A DNA stretch of 64,000 nt, from assembly GCA_963575745.1 (NCBI GenBank), contig CAUYUJ010014209.1, forward strand, positions 124,711 to 188,710. The letters are read 5' to 3'. Origin of the DNA: Prorocentrum cordatum. Taxonomy: Eukaryota; Sar; Dinophyceae; Prorocentrales; Prorocentraceae. Numbering within the stretch: the stretch's first letter is position 1; each line of letters opens with the position of its first letter. The notes beneath the pieces were generated by a model. That model saw only the letters and a program-made list of their open reading frames with translations, did not search any database and was not told where the DNA came from. Made by a program: the position numbers and the translations under genes. Shown here piece after piece: positions 9,932 through 19,469 of this stretch.

Positions 9932-11362
9932 TCAGTCCTTGTCTTCGTCGCTGGACGAAGCGCCGCCGTGCGCTTCCCTGACGGCGCTGTCCTCAAGCGC
10001 ATCCCTGTCTAAATATGACAGGAAGGCGGCGGACCGCCAATCTCCGGCGCGAAGGATGTCGGCCAGCCGCGAGCCACGCACCGCCATGTCTTGGGCGTGG
10101 CCCCGACGAAAATCGCGGGTGCGATAGGCATCGTGCCGCGGCACCCCGAGCTCTTGCAGGGCCGCTCTCAACGCCGATAGGACAGCGTCCGGGCGGAAAC
10201 CCGCAAAAGGCTGCTGGGCCGCGCTGTCGGCGCAGAATTTCCCCAGCGCGTGCACGGGGCACGTTGATGGACAGCGCGCGCACCAGCACGTGCGCGTCAT
10301 CGTGAGCGGCGTGGCGCGATTCTTGCGCCAAAGCAACGTCAGCGAGATCGAGCCGTCATGCAGGCGTAGGCAGCTCTTCGGCTCGACCGCCCGCGGCGGA
10401 TCGCCGTCCCGAGCGACGTGCATCGGCAGTGCTTCCGACGGCAATCGCAACAGGAATATGTACGCCGTCAAGAAAAGCATCTGCAGCTCGCGCCCCGATT
10501 GGTGGCGTTCGAGATGCTTCAGTAATCTGGCGAGGAGCGCCTCCCGAATAAACATCTTGGGCCTGGCCTGCCAAGTGTTTCGCGCTTGCACCGCGCGAGC
10601 CGCGCGCTCGACTGCCGGGTCGCTCAGCGCGTCCAGCGGGACGCGCAACAGGATGCAGACTAATCTGACGTGCGAAATATAGTTGTCGAATGTTCCTTTA
10701 CAACGGAAGCATGTGCTCCACAATGCAAGGCCCTCGGGCGACGGCGGAATCACTTCCCCCGCGTCGCAGCCGAGCACGGTCATGGCGAAAGTCGCCCAGC
10801 AGCGGAAGGCGCTGACTACGCTGGGCCACGTTTTCGGGCAGCTGCCCAGAATCGCGGCGACCCGAGCCGAATTCGACCATTCGCTGAAGCTTCGCTGGGC
10901 GAGGCCCTGCCGCAGGGCCTCGACTTCACGGCGGGGGCCCGCGCGCGGCTCGATGGTGCACTGGCGCGCTATGCTGACGGCCAGCTCAAGGTCCCGCACA
11001 GCACCGCAAGCCGCCGAAAGCTCATCGCACTTGGCAGCTCGCCGCCTGGCAGGGCGACTGCGGCTGCGGCACTCGCGCTGATGCACGTCGGGTGCAGGCG
11101 GAGGTTCGTCCTTTGCGCCGCGCACGACGGCAGATGGCTTCTTCGCTTCGTTAATTAACTCTGACAGCGCTACGCGCAGGGCGTCAGGGCTGACGCCTCG
11201 TTCCCCTTCTGCGGCAGACACCGGTTCGAACCAATCGACGCGCGCTAGCTGCAGATCTCTGAGATGCGTTATGTCCTGGCGCCGCAGCAACTCGATCAAC
11301 GCAAAGGTAACCATGGGTGAAAGCTCTGGCAGGACGCCGCGGACCTCATGAAACAACGTCAT
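9932..11362 (-). CDS. DIRS tyrosine recombinase
   Basis: 476 residues. The carboxy half matches tyrosine recombinases of DIRS-like elements, which integrate the circular DNA. An amino-terminal core-binding-type region (CPKTWPSVVSAFRCWATFAM, then NYISHVRLVC) is followed by catalytic-domain motifs: LLRLPSEALPM with the first Arg, SLTLLWRKNRA with the beta-strand Lys, RTRDFRRGHAQDMAV with the second Arg, and GDWRSAAFLSYLD with the probable nucleophilic Tyr. The usual His of the HxxR box is Arg (RDFR), and a His sits three residues later in RRGHA. Residues 75-160 are R/A-rich and include a basic patch. The frame is intact. It follows the RNase H frame in phase after one TAA. Confidence 0.88.
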   Translation of the reverse strand: MTLFHEVRGVLPELSPMVTFALIELLRRQDITHLRDLQLARVDWFEPVSAAEGERGVSPDALRVALSELINEAKKPSAVVRGAKDEPPPAPDVHQRECRSRSRPARRRAAKCDELSAACGAVRDLELAVSIARQCTIEPRAGPRREVEALRQGLAQRSFSEWSNSARVAAILGSCPKTWPSVVSAFRCWATFAMTVLGCDAGEVIPPSPEGLALWSTCFRCKGTFDNYISHVRLVCILLRVPLDALSDPAVERAARAVQARNTWQARPKMFIREALLARLLKHLERHQSGRELQMLFLTAYIFLLRLPSEALPMHVARDGDPPRAVEPKSCLRLHDGSISLTLLWRKNRATPLTMTRTCWCARCPSTCPVHALGKFCADSAAQQPFAGFRPDAVLSALRAALQELGVPRHDAYRTRDFRRGHAQDMAVRGSRLADILRAGDWRSAAFLSYLDRDALEDSAVREAHGGASSSDEDKD

Positions 11363-11365
11363 GGC

Positions 11366-12292
11366 TTATCGCTCGACTGAGCGCCCGTCGCTGGCTGCGC
11401 TGGGACCGCGCGCTGACGCATAGGACAACCGACCAGGGGCCCATCGATGGGGCCGGTTAACGACGCAGCTTCCACTGTCGGCTTTTGGCATCAACTCGCG
11501 CGGGCCGCCCTCGCAAGGCACGCGCGAGGCATGGCTCGCAACGGGCTCGACGCGGGACAGCGGCTCACTCGCCTTCGTTGCTTCGTGCCGCCTTCGATGC
11601 GCAACGGCGCTCGCGGGGCGCGACGACGCGCGACGGCGCGCTCCCGCCGGCAGAGCGCGGGCCAGAAACGTCTCCGGTGCGAAGAACTCAGCCGCGCGTA
11701 AGCGCGGCGTCACGAAGTTCGCCCCAAGAACACGTAGCAACTCGTACTCCTCCCGCGACGGAAGGTCGGCGATGTTCTCTGCTGATGGGACCCGCGCAAA
11801 CCACGGCGAACACCGGGTGCGTGCGATGAGGAACCACATGGCGTGAATGATGCGGGAGTGGTCCCAAGCGGAAGCGCGACCGCTCCGCACTGCCCCTTCT
11901 GCGCCCACATTGTCGGACCAAATCACCACTCGGCGGTCCGCCAGCAGTTCACTAAAGGTAGCTAATCCCAGCGCTATAGCGAGCAGTTCTAACGCCATAA
12001 TCTGAGAGTCCCGGCGCGGCGCCAAGTCCTCCAGCAGCTCCTGGTCTGGAGGGGCGTCGGACCAGAAGGCGCGACCATCGACGAACAGCACGGCGGCGAG
12101 CCGTGGATCGGACCCGCCCCTTGCGTCAGCGAAGCAAGTGCACTTCTTGCCGTTCCAGCTGCGCCCACGGCTTGGACTGATGGATGCCGAGGGCCAGCAC
12201 CTCCGCCCACCATGACAGCGCCAAGTTGAGCGGGGCGCGAACGACACCCCGTCGCGCATTCTGCTGCGCGAACAGGGGCTGCAACATCGCAC
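11366..12292 (-). CDS. DIRS RNase H domain and linker
   Basis: Degrades the RNA strand of the RNA-DNA hybrid. Recognisable sequence begins only at about 12130, with RLAAVLFVDGRAFWSD (first Asp). It continues with MALELLAIALGL (Glu), VVIWSDNVGAEGAVRSG (Asp) and VPSAENIADLPSR (last Asp), the four-acid RNase H arrangement. The first ~50 codons, 12140-12292, are the shifted frame of the RT thumb and are not real protein here. The end is a basic linker closing on TAA. The tyrosine recombinase frame starts three bases later in the same frame, so RT-RNase H and recombinase are separated by a single stop. Confidence 0.87.
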   Translation of the reverse strand: MRCCSPCSRSRMRDGVSFAPRSTWRCHGGRRCWPSASISPSRGRSWNGKKCTCFADARGGSDPRLAAVLFVDGRAFWSDAPPDQELLEDLAPRRDSQIMALELLAIALGLATFSELLADRRVVIWSDNVGAEGAVRSGRASAWDHSRIIHAMWFLIARTRCSPWFARVPSAENIADLPSREEYELLRVLGANFVTPRLRAAEFFAPETFLARALPAGARRRASSRPASAVAHRRRHEATKASEPLSRVEPVASHASRVPCEGGPRELMPKADSGSCVVNRPHRWAPGRLSYASARGPSAASDGRSVER

Positions 12293-13422
12293 GCCCTAGC
12301 CGCTCGAAGCAATGTTGACCTGCCCAGCTGAGAGCGCCGGCCAGCTTGCTGGCTTGGCCGGCACATAGTGTCCCGCAGTCGAGCGCTTGCTTGATCAAGA
12401 AAAGCCACTTGCGCACCTTCTTGGGCGCGGGAAACAAGTTGATCCCGCTGAGAGAAAAGGACACATGCAGGCCCAAAATCTCCAGCTCGTCGCCACATTC
12501 CAGCTTCTTATCGGAAACCGCTCCTGGACCTAGGAGCAGGCGCACTAGTCTGGCCAGCGATGCCATGGTATGCTCTTTAGTTGCGGGTGCGCACGGCCCA
12601 AAGAAATCGTCCACGTATCGGAGGGTGGGAATCTTTAAGAGCTTGCGGGCGAGGTGCGCCAAGGCAGCTCCGACTCGGTCCCACCCAAAGACGGCAGCCA
12701 GGGCGCCGAACATCAACGCCAGGTGACCAGTGACCCAAATGTCTCCGTCGTGCAAATACGTGCTGTAAGCTGCCCACCTGTGGCAAGGCCGACATCGACA
12801 CCGCAAACGCCGGGTTCCTCTGGAACCCCGACACGAGCCCCCAGGTCGATGCTTTTAACGGGGGGGGGCACCCGGAAATCCCGAGCCTGTGTTCAGGAGC
12901 GATAGGCACACGCCGGTAAGCGGAGTCGATGTCAGCCTTAAACAGTGCCGGTGCGTGCCCGCGCAGACCGTGATAGCAGCGCAGGGCGTCCACCAAAACG
13001 TCAGCCCCGTCCAGCAACAACCTCTCGGCGGGCTGGCACGCCGAGTTGATGCCCCCTCTCGATTCATCGTCTACTACGCGAACCTTGGGCGCGCCATCCG
13101 GCTTGACGCCCTGCACAATGGAGAAACGCGGGGACAGACGCACCCTGCCCAAGTCCGCCTTGGCCAGCACAACCGGAGCGGTCATCCGCGACAGAGACGC
13201 ATCGGCGAGCGCGCCCTCGTGGATCGCAGACGAGTTCACGTCCTCTCGCAAGGAAGACAAAATGGCTCTATTGTGCACGGGGGAGGAGGTCAGCAACTCC
13301 TCGGACGACGTGGGCTCCGGGAATTTCTTCGCGGGCCCTCTGCCCGCATGGGGCAGCTTTCCGAGCAAGGGCGCGCCGTAGCGGAACAGATCAGCCGCGG
13401 CCGTGTCATCGTAGCTCGTCAT
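12126..13422 (-). CDS. DIRS reverse transcriptase (one frameshift)
   Basis: The RNA-dependent DNA polymerase of the element. From the ATG at 13422 (MTSYDDTAAADLFRYG) the first frame carries fingers sequence including RFSIVQGVKPDGAPKVRVVD and motif A, FKADIDSAYRRVPI, near 12935. The frame then has to shift by +1 at about 12765-12785. The second frame contains DGDIWVTGHLALMFG, motif C LRYVDDFFG with the catalytic Asp pair at about 12609-12614, the primer-grip-like LEILGLHVSFSL, and a thumb ending LSWWAEVLALGIH. YVDD and the downstream RNase H fit the DIRS order. A further +1 shift at about 12125-12140 leads into RNase H. The shifts may be mutation, sequencing error or programmed. Confidence 0.88.
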
Positions 13423-13425
13423 GTC

Positions 13426-13764
13426 GGAAACAAAAGCCGCCACGGCGGCCCGCGACGCGCGCACCGAGGGCGCCAGCCTCGCGTTCGGCCGACAAGCGCC
13501 CTCGGGGCAGCGCGCGCGACGCGGGGGTATATTTACCCTCCCCCCACCGCAGGGAGACGTGGACAAAGAACACGAACAAGACGAGGAACACGAAGTCCAT
13601 GAAGACCTGAGGCGAGCCACCCCAAACGCACCCCCCAACCGACCCAACCCGCCCCACCACAGGCACCGCGGCGAACCGCGGCGCCAGCGGCGGGGCGGCA
13701 GGGGTAGAAGGTTCCCAGGTCCGCGTTTTTGTGACAACGAACAAAACTGCGTTGTGTTCTCGCC
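13426..13764 (-). repeat. Split direct repeat A1 (5' terminus of the DIRS element)
   Basis: Identical to A2. The RT frame's best start, an ATG at 13422, lies four bases beyond its inner end. Translations extending through A1 also run through A2, so the longer frame start is probably not used. Any promoter must lie in or before this repeat. Confidence 0.94.
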
Positions 13765-13897
13765 AAAAAACGGTGCTTGCCGTTGTCAGAGACCCGGGGC
13801 CCTGGCCGGGCCCCGTGACCGCCAGCCGAGAAAGCTCGGGCTGCGAAGAGAGCTGGCCCCGGGGCAGGGGCCCAGACTAGGGGACCAAGACATAAAT

Positions 13898-14046
13898 ATA
13901 ACAACTCGGAGGTCCGCGCGGATTTCTCGGATCCGCGCTGGACCCCCCTCCCTGGCGCGCGGAGCGCGCCAGGGGCGGCGCCGGAGGCGCCGCCAGGGGG
14001 GTCCAGCGCCGATCCGAGAAATCCGCGCGGACCTCCGAGTTGTTAT
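13898..14046. mobile_element. MITE-like foldback element, 149 bp
   Basis: Nearly perfect terminal inverted repeats of about 52 bp start ATAACAACTCGGAGGTCCGC on both strands; the only difference I noted is C/G in GGATC(C/G)GCGCTGG. The loop is itself palindromic, GGCGCGCGGAGCGCGCC and GGCGCCGGAGGCGCC. It has no coding capacity, and probably depends on a transposase elsewhere. It lies 134 bp from the DIRS element's end. Confidence 0.88.
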
Positions 14047-15960
14047 GTTGATGCCACTTTTTGTTCCCCTATGATTGGAGAGGACACGCGAGAGGACACA
14101 AGACCCTTTCGAGGGCCACATCGCCACAGGAAGGTACGAAGCATGGGTCGCGAGGCACAGGACACACGGGTACCCTTGATCTGGCAGGGTCGACCTACTA
14201 ATCCGGGCCGCCTGTAACCTGTTCGAGGCGCCCGATGTCCAGAGGGAGGCGGCGCCAGGGAGCTGAGAAAGCCCAGGGCTACGGTGTGGGAGCGTCTGCT
14301 CCGCGTGCCGCGGCCGCGGCCCGGGCGACACGCTGTGCCCCGCGAGCGGAGGGCGCGTCGCGCTCCGCTCCGCGTGGCGGAAGGCTGGGGAAGGCTCGGG
14401 GACGCGGACGCTTGGGCGTTGGGGCGTGGCTGCCGCGCCGAGGCGTGGCTGGCCAGACCCGGCGGCGCGGCACACGAAGAAAAAGTGCCCGACCGCACTC
14501 GGGCCTTCTGACGTCGACCCCCGGCTCTCGGGCCACAGCTCGACTCCCCGGCGGCCGTGCGGGAGGATCTGGGCGCCCCCATGGCACGCCCGCGGCGAGG
14601 CGCAGCTGCTGGAGAGATCTCGGGGCTGGAACACCGCCGAGCGATCGCGAAGACGTTCGAAGACCTCGAACCTCGAAGAAACATCCAAAAGCGCTCTTGA
14701 GCAAACGTTCCTGGCCCTACCACGGGGGGCCTGCGAGGCCCGTCGGGGGGCCGCCTCCCGAGGCAGCCTGTGCCCAACCCTGCGCCGGCCGCTCCTTGGA
14801 GCCGCCCCTGTACGTGACGAAGCTGCGGGGGGGCGCCTCCGTGTCCTGCGAGGGGGCCCACCCGAAAAGTTTTGTTTTTTTTGCGCGCTTTTGGGAGGAG
14901 AAGGAGGAAAGCAGAGGGGAATGACAGCGCGACGACCTCCACAACTGCCGCACTCGAGCACTGCATCTGCCTCCAAGAAAAAACGGCGCCCTCCCAGCAA
15001 TCCCAAATCGAGGATAGGCCGGTACGCCCGAAATTGACGCGCAGCGGAAGGCCTCTACCTCGGTCCACGTACTGCTCAAAACGCTGGGGGGCGTTGTTCT
15101 TCCCCTTTTCCCATTCCCTCCCCCCTCCCACTGGTCATAGCAACCAGTTTCGCGAGCGTGTCAAAAGGCACAGCTCGACTTGCCTATGCGTCCTCTCGGG
15201 TGCACGGCCTTTGACTGACTGACTGACTCCACATCGTCGTATGGTTTACGCGGGCTGCCATATATGCTGCGTTGGGCTGATGTGGTGTTCCGCTCTGGCT
15301 GGCCGGAATCCGCAGGGTTGCAAGCAGAGGGGGAAACAACAAAGAAAAACGACCCAAGTGTTTTGAACATCAGCGAGGGGTGCCAACCCATCCACTACAC
15401 TGAGGTCGGGCAGTCCTCCCACAGGCGGTTTGTGGAAGAAACATAAGACGCAGTCAGAACATACCCAGTACCAAAGCCGGGCTAACGGCGATCTTGCTTA
15501 ACGGTGATGTTGGGAACCAATGTCTGGAAATTCACGAACCACACTTTCGTACGTGTGCAATCTGCAGATGAATCGAGCGAACACGACACAGCGAGTTGTA
15601 GGAAAGTGCGAGCCACGCGTTCCCTCACTACCGAAACCTACATCATCGTTACCTATATCGCCGTTAGCCCGTCCACGGCAGTAGCCGTAAACCGTCAAAC
15701 GAATCGTCCCCATACGATTTGCTCGACTATTTCGGAACGCTCCTCCTGCAGAGGCACATGCCCGACTGAAACCCACAGCGCCCCTGGACTGGCCGACCCC
15801 GGACCCACGGCCTGCGCTGGGTCGACCGGCGATCGGGCTCGCATCGGCTCGCCGGCGAGTGGGCCCCGGCCAGCGCTGGTGGCTTGCCCCCCGAGAGCCT
15901 GGCGACTCAATCTTTTCGAGCTGGGCGTGTTCGCTCGACTTCGGGCCCCGCGGACCCTCA
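14047..15960. other. No recognisable gene
   Basis: GC-rich sequence with several open frames on both strands, none carrying a motif I recognise and most overlapping each other. A short ACTG tandem lies at 15214-15228. From about 15230 the composition becomes more balanced and the open frames are short. Confidence 0.6.
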
Positions 15961-15969
15961 CGGATCGAT

Positions 15970-16070
15970 CCGGCTCAAAAAGTGGCACCGAAAGATGGGG
16001 TCCGGGGGTCCGGTCGTGATTTTTGTTGCCATGTTGCAGTTTTTGTTTGCAAGGTGGGATCTCAGGGTGG
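15970..16070 (+). repeat. Dispersed repeat, copy 1
   Basis: Resembles 18298-18396: both run from CGAAAGATGGGG past a G/T-rich middle to GCGGATCTCAGGGTGG or GTGGGATCTCAGGGTGG. No coding content. Confidence 0.65.
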
Positions 16071-16217
16071 ACCGAATCAGGTCGAATCGACATCGCGGCC
16101 CCTGCCAGTGGATCAACTCGCATCGAGTCGAACCGTAAGCGGCCCTGCCCAGCACGTCTGGCTGGATTGGCCTGGCCAGGTTTGACTTCACAGTAATCCC
16201 GGGCACCAGCATTGGCC

Positions 16218-16362
16218 TGCTACTCCCCGGACCGCTCCAGGGGTGCGTTCTGAACTGAATCTCGAGGCGGAGCCAGCCGTGGCAACGTGGGCCTCCCAGG
16301 AGGCCGGAGAGGGGAAAACGAGGGAAGGGTCACGGTATGGGTACCTTTCCCTCCTCCCCAGA
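16218..16362 (+). repeat. Dispersed GGGGTGCGTTCTGA family, copy 1
   Basis: Shares with 20479-20655 and 23720-24100 the order TACTCCCCGGACC, GGGGTGCGTTCTGA, TCGAGGCG, CTCCCAGGAGGCC and GGTATGGGTAC. Non-coding. Confidence 0.75.
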
Positions 16363-16365
16363 CCT

Positions 16366-16490
16366 CCGATGTCATGACTTGTGCACGACGTCGCCCCCAG
16401 AGGACTGGACCAATTCCCTGGGAACCGTTCTTCATCCCGAGTCGCTCTCCGACGGACCCGAGGCCCGGTAGAAGGCCCCCCGGACTGCAG
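16366..16490 (+). repeat. 183-bp TIR family, worn copy
   Basis: Aligns with the full copies at 17476 and 20731 through GTCATGACTTGTGCACGACG, CCCCAGAGG, TTCATCC and CCCGAGGCCCGGTAG. It abuts the preceding dispersed repeat. Confidence 0.7.
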
Positions 16491-16644
16491 AGGGTCTGGG
16501 CTGGTTGTCGGGGGCGACGACCGGGGCGCATAGCCCAGGGGCGGGCATTACACGCATTCGCCCGGGAGCCTTGTCGAAGACATAGATCATCGGTACCCCT
16601 GGATACACGTATTGCTCCCCCCTGGGCTATTCGCCCCCTGTCGT

Positions 16645-16818
16645 CGCCTCCGAAATTCCTAAGAATGCTTCGAATTCCAAGGAATCCTTCGGAATTCCCT
16701 GGAGTCCTTCGGAATTGCTAGGAAGCCTCAGGAATCCCTGGGAATCCTTCGGAAATCCTAGGAACCCGCAGGAATTCCTGGGAATTCCTTAGGAATCCTT
16801 AGGAAAATCCTTAGGCAT
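16645..16818. repeat. Degenerate GGAATTCCT-type tandem repeat
   Basis: Ten- to twelve-base units around GGAATCCTT and GGAATTCCT, themselves partly palindromic, repeated about 15 times. Confidence 0.85.
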
Positions 16819-16968
16819 CCCCCCCGAGGTGTCCGAGAGCACGTCGCTCAGCGGGACGATGCCCGGGTTCGCCTCGTGCGCCCGGCGCGCCTCGGCGCCC
16901 ACGACGTGCGCCGCGGCGGGGCCCCCCGCGGCCCCCTGCGCCAGGCTGGGCGCCCGCGGCAGGGCCAT

Positions 16969-17290
16969 GGGGCCCGCCCGGGCGTGGGCCTCCCGGCGAT
17001 GCGAGCGATGCCGAGGAGAGGGCGGAGAGCAGGCAGCGAGGCGGAGGAGGAGGGAGGAGGAGGAGGAGGAGGAGGAGGAGGAGGAGGAGGAGGAGGAGGA
17101 GGAGGAAGGAGGAGGAGGAGGGAGGAGGAGGATGAGCGAGGGGAGCGAGGAGAGGAGGAGGAGGAGGAGGAGGAGGAGGAGGGAGGAGGAGGAGGAGGAG
17201 GAGGGCCACTTCCCCACGGCCGCTGCTTCGTCCCGAGCAGCTTCTGACGAGATCCCGCGGGGCCCGCCCGGGCGTGGGCCTCCCAGCGTG
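16969..17290. repeat. (GGA)n microsatellite bracketed by a 26-bp direct repeat
   Basis: Positions 16969-16994 and 17259-17284 are identical (GGGGCCCGCCCGGGCGTGGG and on to CCTCCC). Between them lies a purine tract of GGA units, 17041-17205, and unique sequence at 17206-17255 that recurs inverted at about 17944-17995. Confidence 0.88.
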
Positions 17291-17475
17291 CGGGAAATAG
17301 TTATGTCTACATCCAGTGCGCCTTGGAGTGTCGGGCTCTCTTCCCTATCGAAGCCGGGAGGCGCACTGGACATGGAGAAAGATTTGGCCCCACGAGGTCC
17401 GATTTTTCTATCCAAATATCCAGTGCGCCTCGGCCTTGCGACACCCCTTCACAAGAAGTCCAAGACGCTCTGGAC

Positions 17476-17658
17476 CCAGACCCCCGACGTCATGATTTTT
17501 TCATGACGTCGACCCCCAGAGGTTTGGACCCATTCCCCAGGACCGGTTTTTCATCCTGAGTCGTTTTTTGACGGCCCCGAGGCCCGGTAAGGGCCCCCAG
17601 AAGCCGAAAATGGCGAAAACCTCCCGTCGTGATTTTTTCATGACTCGAGGGGGTCTGG
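17476..17658 (+). mobile_element. 183-bp TIR element, full copy 1
   Basis: Ends are inverted: CCAGACCCCCGACGTCATGA and the complement of TCATGACTCGAGGGGGTCTGG. The left end contains a perfect hairpin, GACGTCATG, six or seven A/T, CATGACGTC (17486-17510). The interior has ACCGGTTTTTCATCCTGAGT and CCCGAGGCCCGGTA. Non-coding. Its partner is 20731-20913, the same length and nearly identical. Confidence 0.85.
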
Positions 17659-17775
17659 GGATGATATGGATATAAGCATCGCCCGCACAGCGACCCGACG
17701 CTCCGAGAGAATCGGGGCGGCTGGTGCCGGGCCGCCTCGGGTCTCCGGGGGCCCTCGCCGCGGGTCTTCTGGGAG

Positions 17776-18120
17776 GAGGGGGAGGAGGAGGAGGAGGAGG
17801 AGGAGGAGGAGGAGGAGGAGGGGAGGAGGAGGAGGAAGGAGGAGGAGGCAGGAGGAGGAGGGAGGTGAGGAGGAGGAGGAGGAGGAGAAGGGAGGGAGGA
17901 GGAGAAGGAGGAGGAGGAGGAGGAGGAGGAGGAGGAGGAGGGGTATCGTCAGCAGCTGCTCAGGACGAAGAAGCGGCCGTGGGGAATGTGGTCCTCCCCT
18001 CTCCTCCTCCTCCTCCTCCTCGCTCCTCCTCCTCCTCCTCCCTCCTCCTCCTCCTTCCTCCTCCCTCCTCCTCCTCCTCCTCCTCCTCCTCCTCCTCCTC
18101 CTCCTCCTCCTCCTCCTCCC
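17776..18120. repeat. Inverted (GGA)n and (TCC)n pair
   Basis: A purine GGA tract (17776-17942), about 58 bp of unique sequence, then a pyrimidine TCC tract (18000-18120). The two arms are complementary and could pair. The unique spacer is an inverted copy of 17206-17255. Confidence 0.9.
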
Positions 18121-18297
18121 CCCTACGGACCTCCCGGCCCACGCCTCGAAACAAGCAGAACGGCCGCATGTCTGGGCCCAGATCTGGGCGGCGCAAAGAG
18201 GCAATCGCGGCCCTCTGATCCTGGAGTCGCAGCTCGTCCTTCACAACGGGCACAAATGCCCCTGTGTCGGGCCCCAGCGCCATCACGGAACGGTGCG

Positions 18298-18396
18298 GCT
18301 CGAGAAAGGGGGTCGAAAGATGGGGCCCAGGGATCGGGTCGAGTTTTGCTCTTCGACGCTGCAATGCTGTCCGCGACGGCGGATCTCAGGGTGGGA
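18298..18396 (+). repeat. Dispersed repeat, copy 2
   Basis: Partner of 15970-16070 (CGAAAGATGGGG to GATCTCAGGGTGGGA). No gene is recognised from 18120 to 18780. Confidence 0.65.
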
Positions 18397-18778
18397 CTCC
18401 CTGGGTAGACCCTCAGATCCGAGCGGACGGCTCTTGAACGGGCTCGGCCTCTGGAAGCCAGCTCCCAGCCCTGGGACCACCCAAAGCGGATCAGGACGAG
18501 AAAAGCTGGCCCCAGGGCACGGGTCCAGGCCCCCCGGGGGCCCGCGCCACGGCAAGACTCTGCGACGCTGGGTGATCGAGGCCTTCTAGATGGGATCCGA
18601 GTATCGGCGGTGGACAAACCTCCCTTTAGTAAACCTCCCTTTGGTGAAAACGGCCTAAGACCGAAACCGACGGACCTGGACCCGCAAGAATAACGGCCGT
18701 GACGCCCTCTCGCGAACCCAAAACGCCCAATTCACTAATCGACGTGTCAGGGTAGGAGGTCTACCCACCCCCGAGAGT

Positions 18779-18951
18779 AGATGGGGTCGGAGGATCTCGC
18801 CGCATCGCCGATGCACTGGCTATGCATCGGCCATGCACTGGCGACGTCGGCGATGCGTCGGCGACGCCGGCGTGAAGAAACTTGGGCCCCACGTCGAGCC
18901 GCATCGCCGATGCATCGCCGATGTCTGGCGATGTCCCCTCCGACCCCATCT
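18779..18951. mobile_element. TIR element, AGATGGGGTCGGAGG ends, copy 1
   Basis: Perfect 15-bp terminal inverted repeats, AGATGGGGTCGGAGG and CCTCCGACCCCATCT. The interior is built from GCATCGCCGATGCA palindromes. A second copy lies at 44750-44912. Confidence 0.8.
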
Positions 18952-19096
18952 GTAGGAGGCCTCGAGAGGAGAGGGGGAGAGGCGGGGCGCGCCTCGAGCC
19001 CTCCCTGGAGCCGCAGCGGGCTGCGCGTCAGGGTGCCTCGCTCCTGGCCGCCTCCCCCCTGGTCCAGGGGCACCCAGCCCAGTCGGGGGTCGATGC

Positions 19097-19260
19097 ATGC
19101 CTCCTCCTCCTCCTCCTCCTCCTCCGCCCCTCCTCCTCCTCCTCCTCCTCCTCCTCCTCCTCCTCCTCCTCCTCCTCCTCCTCCTCCTCCTCCCCCCTCC
19201 TCCTCCTCCTCCTCCTCCTCCTCCTCCTCCTCCTCCTCCTCCTCCTCCTCCTCCTCCTGG
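19097..19260. repeat. (CCT)n microsatellite
   Basis: About 160 bp of nearly pure CCT with two short interruptions. Confidence 0.95.
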
Positions 19261-19469
19261 GCCAGGTCTCCACCAGGGCTCCTCGTGGTCTAGCGCTCGG
19301 GCCACGGCTCGGGCCTCCGGCGGCCGCTTGGGAGGATCCCGGGAGCCTCTCGACGCCCGAATTCGGCGAGGCGCGGCCACTGAGAGGCACCTCTCAAGGC
19401 AGGAAACCCAGACATCCAACGCATTGAAAAAATCAAGACGGAGGTTTTTCCCAATGTTCGGCCTCTAGA

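Larger units (their letters stand above)
9180..13764 (-). mobile_element. DIRS/Ngaro-type tyrosine-recombinase retrotransposon
   Basis: A 4585-bp element on the minus strand. Read 5' to 3' it is A1 (13764-13426), RT, RNase H, tyrosine recombinase, B1 (9853-9707), A2 (9704-9366), B2 (9326-9180). This split-direct-repeat order is the hallmark of Ngaro/PAT-like members of the DIRS order, which integrate as circles by a tyrosine recombinase and need no integrase or target duplication. A1 and A2 (339 bp) are identical; B1 and B2 (147 bp) differ at one base. No methyltransferase domain was seen. The domain content and repeat layout are direct evidence; the replication mode is family knowledge. Confidence 0.93.

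Noticed and set aside
12889-13602. 237-codon plus-strand frame across the DIRS element
   Set aside because: Antisense to the RT and the A1 repeat, with no motif of its own.
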